Positions 6,519 through 13,080 of a DNA stretch of 13,478 nucleotides are shown in pieces. Source of the DNA: CAZEPJ01 sp964514105 (GTDB taxonomy: Bacteria > Desulfobacterota > Desulfocorpusculales > Desulfocorpusculum). How positions within the stretch are numbered: the first letter of the stretch is position 1; the number at the start of each line of letters is the position of its first letter. Below the pieces are notes generated by a model that saw only the letters and a list, made by a program, of their open reading frames with translations, searched no databases and was not told the origin of the DNA. Location: the NCBI GenBank assembly GCA_964514105.1, contig CAZEPJ010000090.1, positions 1 through 13,478 of the forward strand, given 5' to 3'. The position numbers were made by a program, and so were the translations under genes.

Positions 6519-8173
6519 GCTTCCTCCTTTCTGATCCTCGGACCCTGTGGACCGGCGGAGACGAGCACGCGGGTCTTCCATCGCTCGTCGTCTTTCTCCG
6601 GGAAATCCACCCGCTGATGATAAAGGCCGAAGCGGCTCTCTGTGCGATAGCGCGAGGCCAAAGCCGCCACGCGCGCGCAGAACAGGCCCGCTTTGGCCTC
6701 GAAGAGCTTCATGACCTCGTGGGGAGCGCGGGCCGGGAGATCCTCCTGGTCGGCGACCATGGGGTCGGTCTCCTGAAGGAAACGGCTGAGCTTCGTTTCG
6801 GACTTGGGTGGTGCCACGTAATCGTTCACCAAACGACGAAACTTGTACTCGAATTCCCGAGTGGGCACGCCCAACCCACCCCGCGCGTGCCGCGCCAGCT
6901 GGTCCCGCAGCCTCTCCACCCGGGGCCCATCGTCGGGCCGGGTCGGCCGGGGCTCTTTCCGAGCCGTTACACGCTCGGCCACCGCCTCTCCCATGGCCAT
7001 GGCGCCCGGGAGGAAACCGTACGGATTGGAAAGACAGTCGCCCGCGGCGAACAAGCCGGGCACCGATGTCTCTCCCCAGCCGTCCCCCACCAGCCCGGCC
7101 ATGCCGTGCCCCCCGCACAGGTAGACTTCGCTCATGACCACTTCCACGCCGTGCTTCCGCAGGTCGATGCCTTTCTTGCGAAAATAGCCCTCCATGGTGG
7201 GCCGCTCGGCCTCGAAGATCCCCTCCTCGATGAGCCGAACGGTGGGAGCGGGCAGATGGGCAAAGGAGAATGCCACGGGCCCTCGGCCGGCGTTGATCTC
7301 CTCCCGCATGGCCTTCCCTCGGATCCCCGCGGGGGCGCGTTCCAGTCGCTCGGGGTCGTATCGTTCCATGAATCGCTCACCCAGGCCGTTGATCAACCAT
7401 GCACCGTGGCGGATGAACGTGGAGAGCCCGGGTCCATTGAAATCCCGGGTCATGGAGGAAGTAGCGGTGTACTCGAAGCCCGTGAGCGAGGCCCCGGCCT
7501 CGTACCCCATCTTCCAGGCCTCCCCGTTGCACCAAGGGCAGTCGAATGTCCCGTGGAGGTACCCGGAGTTGGGCAGCCCGATGCGCGCGGCGCCGCCCGT
7601 GGCCAGGAGCACCGCCGGAGAGATGAACGTTCTCAGCTCTCCGGTCTCCAGGTCCAGGGCCACGGCCCCGGCGACGTGCTGGGCTTCCTTGACGAGATCC
7701 AGGACCACATGCCGATTGCATACCTGAGCCCCTGCGGCGAGGGTCCGGGCGGCGAGGATCTTCTTCAGCTCCCCCCGCATCTCCACCAGGAATCGGCCTT
7801 TGGGGTGAAACTGGTTCACGATGTAGTTCCCATCCTCGCCCCGTGGGAACTGGCAGCCCCACTCCTCCAGGCGGCGCAGGATGGGAAAGGACCGCTCCCC
7901 GATCACGCGGCTGATCGTGGGATCGAGCACTCCCTCGGCAATGATGGAGACCGCCTCCACGTACTCATCGACTGTTCCGATCCCTGGCACCACCACGTTG
8001 TTGAGGGCATCCATACCCCTTCCGGCCGCTCCCGACCGGGAGATCTCCGCCTTCTCGAGGATCACCACGTTCATGTCCGGCCGGAGTTCCCTGGCGCGGA
8101 TGGCCGCCATGCATCCGGCCGCGCCCCCGCCCACGATCAGGAAATCCGCGTGAACCACACGAGAGCCATTCAT
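6515..8173 (-). CDS. AprA-like FAD-dependent oxidoreductase (fumarate reductase/SdhA superfamily)
   Basis: A 552-residue flavoprotein. The N-terminus holds the FAD-binding GGGAAG at residues 15-20 (FLIVGGGAAGCMAAIRARE), then VILEKAEISRSGAAGRGMDA and DEYVEAV, which follow the order of AprA (adenylylsulfate reductase alpha) more closely than SdhA. LLATGGAARIG and, near residue 420, GLFAAGDCLSNPYGFLPGAMAMGEAVA complete the FAD domain; the rest is helical. The frame is open to 8287, but ATG 8173 is preferred because GGGGGGA lies just ahead and the FAD motif follows at the usual distance. Known relatives reduce APS or oxidise/reduce organic acids; substrate cannot be read from the sequence. With no ATP sulfurylase or aprB of normal size here, and a carboxylate transporter upstream, I infer an organic-acid or related oxidoreductase rather than sulfate respiration. 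It forms a pair with the overlapping ferredoxin. Confidence 0.88.
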   Translation of the reverse strand: MNGSRVVHADFLIVGGGAAGCMAAIRARELRPDMNVVILEKAEISRSGAAGRGMDALNNVVVPGIGTVDEYVEAVSIIAEGVLDPTISRVIGERSFPILRRLEEWGCQFPRGEDGNYIVNQFHPKGRFLVEMRGELKKILAARTLAAGAQVCNRHVVLDLVKEAQHVAGAVALDLETGELRTFISPAVLLATGGAARIGLPNSGYLHGTFDCPWCNGEAWKMGYEAGASLTGFEYTATSSMTRDFNGPGLSTFIRHGAWLINGLGERFMERYDPERLERAPAGIRGKAMREEINAGRGPVAFSFAHLPAPTVRLIEEGIFEAERPTMEGYFRKKGIDLRKHGVEVVMSEVYLCGGHGMAGLVGDGWGETSVPGLFAAGDCLSNPYGFLPGAMAMGEAVAERVTARKEPRPTRPDDGPRVERLRDQLARHARGGLGVPTREFEYKFRRLVNDYVAPPKSETKLSRFLQETDPMVADQEDLPARAPHEVMKLFEAKAGLFCARVAALASRYRTESRFGLYHQRVDFPEKDDERWKTRVLVSAGPQGPRIRKEEA

Positions 8174-8293
8174 TCCGTCCCCCCTGACGCTTCGCCCCAA
8201 CCCCGGGTCGAGCCAGTCCCAAAGAGTCCTTTTCGCGCCGTGAAGCGCTGAGCCGAAGCGTCCATGTTTGTCCAAGAACCCAAGCAACTATCC

Positions 8294-8464
8294 AATGTTG
8301 AGCAAGGAATACCGAATCACGAAGTGCTTCCGTCCCGTTGCTTCCCCTTTCCTACACTTGCCACAAGATCGCCGGAGTCACCTGATATTCCCTCCAGGAT
8401 CAAACCCTCGATTGAAGTCCCTTCCGTGTTCCCCTCGATATTCTGCGGCTCCTTGTTCGATATT
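8294..8464. repeat. Imperfect inverted repeat of an AT-rich dispersed-type motif in a 320-bp spacer
   Basis: The spacer 8174-8493 between tctA and the flavoprotein gene holds no convincing gene. Left arm 8294-8317 and right arm 8440-8464 are imperfect reverse complements sharing the core GAGCAAGGA / TCCTTGTTC, extended to AATRTYGARCAAGGA when both are read in one direction. Further GATATTC and CTCGATT words occur at about 8385-8415 and 8435-8466. The AT-rich, ATCGAATATCGAA-type sequence contrasts with the GC-rich neighbours. Similar TTCGATATTCGA-type sequence is, as I recall, common between genes in deltaproteobacterial genomes, which suggests a dispersed non-coding element. I saw no strong terminator or promoter here. 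Confidence 0.5.
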
Positions 8465-8493
8465 CGATCATGGCCTCCTCGCTCCGCGCCTTC

Positions 8494-9996
8494 TCATCCC
8501 TCATGGAACGCTTCCTCCCGTCTCTTCCGGATCGCGGGGACCGCGACCGTCAAGAGCATGGCCAGGGCCAGGAGCAGGAAAACCACGGACAAGGGGCGAG
8601 TGAAGAAGACCGAGGGGTCCCCCCTGGAGAGCAGCATGGCCCTGCGGAGGTTCTCCTCCATCATGGGCCCCAGGACGAAGCCCAGGATGAGGGGAGCGGG
8701 CTCGCACTGGAGCTTCACGAAAACGTATCCGAGCAGCCCCATAAGGGCCGTGAGCCCGATATCGAAGGTGTTGTTGTTTACGCTGTACAGGCCGATGCAG
8801 CAGAACACCAGGATGGCCGGGTACAGGACCCGGTAGGGCACGGTCAGGAGCCTCACCCATATGCCGATCAGGGGGAGGTTCAGGATGAGCAGCGTGACGT
8901 TGCCCACCCACATGGAGGCGATGACCCCCCAGAACAGGGCGGGGTTGCTGCTGATCACCCGGGGCCCCGGCTGGATCCCGTGGATCATCATGGCGCCGGC
9001 CATCATCGCCAGAACCACGTTGGGCGGGATACCCAGCGTGAGCAAGGGGACAAAGGAAGTCTGGGCCGCTGCGTTGTTGGCGGACTCCGGCGCTGCCACG
9101 CCCCGGATGTCCCCTTTGCCGAAGCTCCCGGCATCCGAGGCGATCTTCTTCTCCAGCATGTACGAGGTGAACGAAGCCAGGATAGCTCCCCCTCCCGGAA
9201 GAATCCCCAGGAGAGAGCCGAACAGGCTCCCTCGGACAACGGCCGGGGCGGCGGTCCGGGCCTCCCGGCGGGTCAGCCAGAGTCGGGACATCTTGCTCCG
9301 GACGACGTCGCGGATCTCCTTTCTTTCGAGGCTGGAGATGATGTCCGAGATCCCGAAGAGGCCCATGGCCAGGGAGACGAATCCGATGCCATCGGCCAGC
9401 TCCGGAACCCCGAAACAGAATCTCTGGGTGCCGCTGGTGACGTCGGTGCCTACCATCCCCAGGAGGAGCCCCAGGAGGATCATCCCCACGGCCTTGAGCA
9501 GGGAACCCGAGGCGAGAACGACCGAAGCGACCAGCCCGAAGAGCATCAGGGAGAAGTATTCCGCCGGGCCGAATCGAAAGGCGACCTCGGCCAGGGGGAC
9601 GGCCATGACCGCCAGCAGGAGCGTGGCGAAGGACCCGGCAACGAACGATCCGAGGGCGGATATGGCGAGGGCTGCGCCGGCCCGCCCCTGCCGGGCCATC
9701 TGATGCCCGTCGATACAGGTCACCACTGACGACGCTTCGCCCGGCAGGTTCACGAGGATGGAGGTCGTGGACCCGCCGTACTGCGCCCCGTAGTAAATCC
9801 CGGCCAGCATGATCAGCGCGGAAACCGGAGGAAGCGCGAAGGTGGTGGGAAGAAGGATGGCAATGGTCTGGACGGGCCCGATGCCTGGCAGTACTCCGAT
9901 CAGGGTGCCGATCAATGTCCCGACCACGCAATACAGGAGATTCAGGGGAGAGACGGCCGTCTGGAAGCCGAGGGCCAGATTCGACAGGAGTTCCAC
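8494..9996 (-). CDS. tctA: Tripartite tricarboxylate transporter large permease TctA
   Basis: A 500-residue integral membrane protein of the TctA family, the large permease of TTT carboxylate uptake systems, normally driven by an ion gradient and fed by a periplasmic TctC. About 10-12 hydrophobic segments are visible. Family signatures are GVLPGIGPVQTIAILLP at about 34-50, YYGAQYGGSTTSILVNLPGE at about 68-87, a second internal copy of this type around GSLLGILPGGGAILASF, APESANNAAAQTSFVPLLTLGIP, and the C-terminal LLSRGDPSVFFTRPLS. Length is normal. It starts at GTG 9996 with TAGGAGAAGAG ahead, 21 bp after tctB. It ends in a basic cytoplasmic tail (RKRREEAFHEG). All key parts look intact. Confidence 0.95.
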   Translation of the reverse strand: MELLSNLALGFQTAVSPLNLLYCVVGTLIGTLIGVLPGIGPVQTIAILLPTTFALPPVSALIMLAGIYYGAQYGGSTTSILVNLPGEASSVVTCIDGHQMARQGRAGAALAISALGSFVAGSFATLLLAVMAVPLAEVAFRFGPAEYFSLMLFGLVASVVLASGSLLKAVGMILLGLLLGMVGTDVTSGTQRFCFGVPELADGIGFVSLAMGLFGISDIISSLERKEIRDVVRSKMSRLWLTRREARTAAPAVVRGSLFGSLLGILPGGGAILASFTSYMLEKKIASDAGSFGKGDIRGVAAPESANNAAAQTSFVPLLTLGIPPNVVLAMMAGAMMIHGIQPGPRVISSNPALFWGVIASMWVGNVTLLILNLPLIGIWVRLLTVPYRVLYPAILVFCCIGLYSVNNNTFDIGLTALMGLLGYVFVKLQCEPAPLILGFVLGPMMEENLRRAMLLSRGDPSVFFTRPLSVVFLLLALAMLLTVAVPAIRKRREEAFHEG

Positions 9997-10017
9997 GCCG
10001 TCTCTTCTCCTACCGGA

Positions 10018-10485
10018 TCAAGGTTGCGCGGAGAGTAACTGCGGCCATACCGGGATCTGATAATTCAGGAACCAGACGAAGATGACCAGGACAGCTCCAA
10101 GGAGCACCAGGGCATTCACGAGGGCTTCCCTGGGCCGGAACTCACGGCTCGCCATGCTGGACCCCATGACGAGCAAAAGCGTGCAGAGCAGGAGCCCCAA
10201 GGGCCGAAGGAGGAGGCCGAAAACCACGATGGAGGCGAGGACCAGAATCACGGGCCGAACACTGACGGAGATGCGCTCCGTTCCCGGGCCCTTCCTGGAC
10301 AGGCTTCTCGCCAGGAGAACGAGCCCGAGGAGAGCCTGCACCCCTCCCAGGACAAAGGGGAAGTACCCCGGCCCCATCTTGGCGGCACTCCCGATGCGGT
10401 AGCCCGCAGCGAAAACCATGGCGGCTGCTCCGAACGCGACGAAGAGCAGACCCGCATAGAAGTCCTTGACGTTTCGGGTGTGCAT
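10018..10485 (-). CDS. tctB: Tripartite tricarboxylate transporter small permease TctB
   Basis: A 155-residue membrane protein with four hydrophobic segments (roughly residues 10-28, 41-60, 79-108 as a long or split pair, and 120-140). The family mark KMGPGYFPFVLGGVQALLGLVLL follows the first segment, typical of TctB, the poorly conserved small subunit that pairs with TctA. ATG 10485 is preferred over the TTG at 10521: it gives the usual charged N-terminus (MHTRNVKDFYAGLLFVAFG) directly before the first membrane helix, with GGAAGAG about ten bases upstream. It lies between tctC and tctA in the canonical TTT order. A stem-loop lies in the 112-bp gap before it. Confidence 0.9.
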   Translation of the reverse strand: MHTRNVKDFYAGLLFVAFGAAAMVFAAGYRIGSAAKMGPGYFPFVLGGVQALLGLVLLARSLSRKGPGTERISVSVRPVILVLASIVVFGLLLRPLGLLLCTLLLVMGSSMASREFRPREALVNALVLLGAVLVIFVWFLNYQIPVWPQLLSAQP

Positions 10486-10502
10486 GGAGTCGTTCTCTTC
10501 CA

Positions 10503-10588
10503 GGCAATCGGCAAAAGGCAATCGGGTCGAGGCCGTAAAGCGGGCCGTCAGCCCGCGGCCGGCCTGTTGATTTCTGGTGCCGATTGCC
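10503..10588 (-). promoter_or_regulatory. Stem-loop region between tctC and tctB
   Basis: In the gap after tctC, the word GGCAATCGG occurs twice (10503-10511 and 10517-10525) and its reverse complement CCGATTGCC once (10580-10588), so two alternative outer stems are possible. Nested between them is a perfect 6-bp hairpin, GCGGGC (10540-10545) with GCCCGC (10551-10556) around a 5-base loop. Read in the operon direction this hairpin is followed by TTTA, too short a T-run for a classical terminator. It could protect the tctC message or partly terminate transcription, giving more binding protein than permease. Function is inferred. Confidence 0.45.
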
Positions 10589-10597
10589 CGATGCCCT

Positions 10598-11572
10598 TCA
10601 CTCCGCGGTGAATCCCGAGGCCTTGATGATGGGCCCCCACTTCTCCCGATCCTGCCGGATGACCTTCGCGAACTCCTCGGCGCTCGTGCCCGTGGGCTCC
10701 GCGCCCATCTGCTGGATCTTGGCGGCCACGTCTGGCGACTTGACAGCCTGGACCAGGGCCTGGCTCAGTTTGTGGATGATGGCCTTGGGGGTCTTGGCCG
10801 GGACCACGGCTCCATTCCACCCCACGCCCTCGATGTCCTTGTATCCCAGTTCCGCGAAGGTGGGAATCTCCGGGTGTTTTCGTGCGCTGCCCGCGGTGGC
10901 CAGGATGCGGATCTTGTCCGGATGATGGGGGGACTGGGCCTCGTAGGTGTCGATCCCCATTGGAATCTGCCCGCCGATGAGCGCCGTGACGAGGGGGCCA
11001 GAGCCGTTGTACGAGGCATGCACCATCTCGATTCCCGCGTGCTTGCTGATCATCAGCCCGAAGAAATGGGGGAGACTCCCTGCGGCCGGGGATCCGTAGT
11101 TGGCCTCCTTCGGGTTCTTCTTTGCCCACTCCAGGAGGCCCTTTACGTCCTTGATGGGGGAACTGGCAGGAACCGAAAGGACGAACTGGTACGTGGTGAT
11201 CTGGGCAACGGGTTCGAAATCCTTGTCCGGATCGTACGGCAGCTTGGAGTAGACCATCGGACCCACGACGAAGAGCGCCGGATTCACAAAAAGCACGGAT
11301 GTCCCGTCCGGGGGCTGTCCCTTGGCGTACTCCGTGCCCACCCGCCCCCCTGCGCCCGGTTTGTTCTCCACGATGACCGTCTGGGCCAGGGAATCCTTCA
11401 TCTTGTCCGCAAGCAGGCGGGCCACGATGTCCGAGCCGCCGCCAGCCGGGTACGGCACGATGAGCTTGATGGGCCCCTTGATCTCCTGGGCATACCCCAA
11501 GGAGATACCGATCAAACCTGTGAATACTGTCGTGGCAATGACAAAGCACCATTTCGTCGGAAAAAGCTTCAT
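10598..11572 (-). CDS. tctC: Tripartite tricarboxylate transporter substrate-binding protein (TctC/Bug family)
   Basis: A 324-residue periplasmic binding protein. Residues 1-28 form a Sec signal peptide (Lys-containing start, hydrophobic CFVIATTVFTGLIGISLG, cleavage probably after YAQ). The mature part shows the Bug-family signatures: IKLIVPYPAGGGSDIVARLL, VIVENKPGAGGRVGTEYA, then GSPAAGSLPHFFGLM, the YNGSGPLVTALIGGQIPMG block and a C-terminal EEFAKVIRQDREKWGPIIK helix. Bug proteins bind carboxylates such as citrate, malate, aromatic acids or amino acids in their cleft; the ligand cannot be told from sequence. ATG 11572 has a strong AAGGAGG seven bases upstream. It lies 35 bp after hicB and leads the tctCBA block. 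Confidence 0.95.
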   Translation of the reverse strand: MKLFPTKWCFVIATTVFTGLIGISLGYAQEIKGPIKLIVPYPAGGGSDIVARLLADKMKDSLAQTVIVENKPGAGGRVGTEYAKGQPPDGTSVLFVNPALFVVGPMVYSKLPYDPDKDFEPVAQITTYQFVLSVPASSPIKDVKGLLEWAKKNPKEANYGSPAAGSLPHFFGLMISKHAGIEMVHASYNGSGPLVTALIGGQIPMGIDTYEAQSPHHPDKIRILATAGSARKHPEIPTFAELGYKDIEGVGWNGAVVPAKTPKAIIHKLSQALVQAVKSPDVAAKIQQMGAEPTGTSAEEFAKVIRQDREKWGPIIKASGFTAE

Positions 11573-11607
11573 GGTCCTTCCTCCTTGTGTTGACCCGCGC
11601 CTAATGG

Positions 11608-12096
11608 TCAGGAAGTGCTCTCGACGGTCCTGATGTTCCTCAACTGCGAAGCGGAACGCGCCGAACCTTGCCTCTCCATTCCCACAACCAAACGGGAACC
11701 GACCGCCGCCACCGCCAGCTCGATTCGTGGAAGTTTCGAAGGATGGCGGGGGTCAAGCAGTCGTCTCACCTCCTTCTCGTCGCAGTCCAACCGCCTTGCC
11801 AGTTCCGCTTTGCTGATGTTGGTCTCCCTCATAGCAACATAGAGAGCAGCCTTGGCCGCGGTTTGGGCATGCAGGAAAATCGCGCAGCGGCCTTTGCCGA
11901 TTCGCGATGGTTTCGGGATGGGCATGCCCAACGCGATACGGTTGGCAATGGATTCTTCCAGGCAGTCGGATGCCTCGGTAAGCGCATGCTCTAGGCTCTC
12001 CCCCTGCGTGACGGCTTCGGGTAGATCGACGAAGGTCACGACGAACCCACCTTCGTCCGCAGCGGTGAGAACGGCTGGAAAGACAAAACCCTTCAT
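11608..12096 (-). CDS. hicB: HicB-family protein with C-terminal HTH, no hicA partner
   Basis: A 162-residue HicB-type protein. Residues 1-80 form the HicB/RNase H-like partial fold (FVFPAVLTAADEGGFVVTFVDLPEAVTQG, then LEHALTEASDCLEESIANRI), which in toxin-antitoxin systems blocks the HicA mRNase. Residues 84-135 form a DNA-binding helix-turn-helix of the kind found in autoregulating HicB antitoxins (AALYVAMRETNISKAELARRL, RRLLDPRHPSKLPRIE). It is longer than the common ~130-residue forms because of a ~25-residue polar tail. ATG 12096 has GTAGGAGG ahead. A HicA gene is normally adjacent; neither 12097-12357 nor the 35-bp gap to tctC encodes one. It is the first gene of the transport operon, so it may serve as a transcription factor rather than an antitoxin (inference). 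Confidence 0.85.
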   Translation of the reverse strand: MKGFVFPAVLTAADEGGFVVTFVDLPEAVTQGESLEHALTEASDCLEESIANRIALGMPIPKPSRIGKGRCAIFLHAQTAAKAALYVAMRETNISKAELARRLDCDEKEVRRLLDPRHPSKLPRIELAVAAVGSRLVVGMERQGSARSASQLRNIRTVESTS

Positions 12097-12158
12097 TCTG
12101 GCCTCCTACAGCTCTGAAGAGTCTTGCAAGAGCCTCATCCGTTTGCTATCATGCCGGC

Positions 12159-12187
12159 ATCATCGGACATTCTTGACCGACTGTCAA
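12159..12187 (-). promoter_or_regulatory. Candidate sigma70 promoter and palindromic operator upstream of hicB
   Basis: On the minus strand, TTGACA (12187-12182, perfect -35) is followed after 17 bases by GATGAT (12164-12159, four of six -10 bases). The start site would lie around 12152, about 55 bases before the hicB ATG. The -35 box lies in the palindrome TTGAC-N5-GTCAA (12173-12187), a plausible site for the HicB helix-turn-helix. The opposite arm gives TTGACC on the plus strand, but no matching -10 box was found there. Confidence 0.5.
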
Positions 12188-12357
12188 ACAGAATCCGACA
12201 TTCCACAGTATTCCTTCTTGCGCGCGGAAAGGCGGGACAGCTCCACACGGTTCTTGGTGCACTTCTTTACGTTGACTTCGCGGGCGGGGCTCGGCCAATC
12301 TCCGGGGAGAAGAGAGGAAAACGGGTCCCGTCTCGTCCCCGGACCGCGGAGGTGAAC
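12188..12357. other. Leader region upstream of mntA
   Basis: These 170 bases separate the hicB promoter palindrome from mntA. I found no convincing plus-strand promoter. The TTGACT at about 12272 has no acceptable -10 box at 16-18 bases. The frame of mntA is open upstream to 12124, but that stretch does not resemble nucleotidyltransferase sequence. On the minus strand a Lys/Arg-rich frame ends at 12184; it is unsupported as a gene. Confidence 0.4.
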
Positions 12358-12651
12358 ATGCGGCGAGAAGAGGTCTTCAAGACCCTGAAAACTCATGCGG
12401 AGGAGCTGGAAATACAGCACCAGGTGAAATCGCTGGTGCTGTTCGGCTCCGTCGCGCGAGGGCAAGCGGCGGGCAGCAGCGATGTGGATCTGCTCGTCGA
12501 ACTTTATGACCCTGTCGGACTTTTCGCTTTTGCCCGTCTCCGGCGCCGCCTGAGCGAGATTCTCGGCCGAGAGGTGGATCTCGTCACCCGGGGCGCTCTG
12601 CGCAAGGAGATGCGAGAGCGGATCCTGAAGGAGGCCATCCGTGCGGCATAG
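12358..12651 (+). CDS. mntA: MntA-type minimal nucleotidyltransferase (antitoxin)
   Basis: A 97-residue minimal nucleotidyltransferase of the DNA polymerase beta superfamily, antitoxin of MntA/HepT pairs. The active site GSX10DXD is intact: Gly30-Ser31 in LVLFGSVARGQAAGSS, then Asp42 and Asp44 in DVDLLVEL. The later VDLVTRGALRKEMRERILKEAI is the usual MNT ending with the third acidic residue. Known MntA proteins neutralise HepT by adding AMP to a tyrosine next to the HEPN active site. ATG 12358 is preceded by GCGGAGG; the longer open frame to 12124 lacks family similarity. Its 3' end carries the GGAGG of hepT and overlaps it by 11 bases, so the two were co-translated. Because hepT is broken, mntA is a solitary antitoxin here. 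Confidence 0.92.
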   Translation: MRREEVFKTLKTHAEELEIQHQVKSLVLFGSVARGQAAGSSDVDLLVELYDPVGLFAFARLRRRLSEILGREVDLVTRGALRKEMRERILKEAIRAA

Positions 12652-12984
12652 AGACTGGAGGCTTCGGATCGGGGACATCCTCCACGCGGCAAGAGGGTGG
12701 TGGCTCAAACCGCAGGAATATCTCTGGAGGGCTTTGCAGCGGATGAGTGGTCGTTGGATGCTGTCTTGCGCAATCTCACCGTGATCGGAGAGGCTGCCAG
12801 TCACGTGCCGGATGAGATGTGCGCGTGGCACCCAGAGATCCCGTGGCAGGACATGCGTGACATGCGCAACATCGTCGTACATGAGTGCTTCGGCGTGGAC
12901 TTGGACGTTGTCTGGCGCACGATTCAAGAGGATCTGCCGGCATTGATTTCGCTGCTCGAACCCCTTGTGGAAGAGGAACCCTGA
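12641..12984 (+). pseudogene. hepT: HepT-type HEPN toxin, frameshifted
   Basis: Translation from GTG 12641, well placed behind AAGGAGG, gives a typical HepT N-terminus (VRHRDWRLRIGDILHAA), then runs out of frame into tryptophan-rich sequence. From GTG 12697 the next frame gives the rest of HepT: VVAQTAGISLEGFA, LDAVLRNLTVIGEAA, HPEIPWQDMRDMRNIVVHE. The two parts join perfectly if one base is missing within 12692-12696, where five bases replace two codons. The HEPN ribonuclease motif RX4H (RNIVVH) survives, but the following RX4HXY tyrosine, the AMPylation target in characterised HepT, is Cys (TGC instead of TAC/TAT). Without its first ~19 residues the toxin lacks a helix of the bundle and is probably inactive. 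A sequencing error could explain the frameshift but would not easily explain the Cys. Confidence 0.85.
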
Positions 12985-13042
12985 CCGAACACCAAGACAA
13001 CAAACGTAGGGACGACACCAGTGGGGTAACGTTTTCGGGCGT

Positions 13043-13074
13043 CCTCAAACACCACGGCGCTCCAAGCCGTGAGG
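13043..13074 (+). promoter_or_regulatory. Possible hairpin next to the cyclase ribosome-binding site
   Basis: CACGGC (13053-13058) and GCCGTG (13066-13071) form a perfect 6-bp stem with a 7-base loop, ending just before the GAGGTGG Shine-Dalgarno. An alternative pairing of CCTCA (13043-13047) with TGAGG (13070-13074) would cover part of that site. The two could be exclusive folds affecting initiation of the cyclase. This rests on pairing by eye only; the rest of the 96-bp gap after hepT shows no clear promoter. Confidence 0.25.
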
Positions 13075-13080
13075 TGGAAA

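Noticed and set aside
6473..8251. 592-codon plus-strand open frame opposite the flavoprotein
   Set aside because: The minus-strand frame has clear FAD motifs and a ribosome-binding site; the plus-strand translation is low-complexity and unrecognisable.
10540..10556. Rho-independent terminator after tctC
   Set aside because: The hairpin is good but is followed only by TTTA, and the tctB and tctA genes continue in the same direction, so a full terminator is unlikely.
12097..12190. Search for a hicA gene upstream of hicB
   Set aside because: No frame here gives the small HicA fold with its conserved glycine/serine-histidine block; only short frames such as one ending RMRLLQDSSEL exist.
12184..12303. 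Lys/Arg-rich minus-strand frame ending at the hicB promoter
   Set aside because: It looks somewhat protein-like but has no start signal or recognised family, and upstream it runs antisense through mntA and hepT. It could be a dispersed repeat translated by chance; not enough support.
12124..12357. N-terminal extension of MntA
   Set aside because: Unlike any nucleotidyltransferase, spans the opposite promoter region, and the ATG at 12358 has its own GGAGG.
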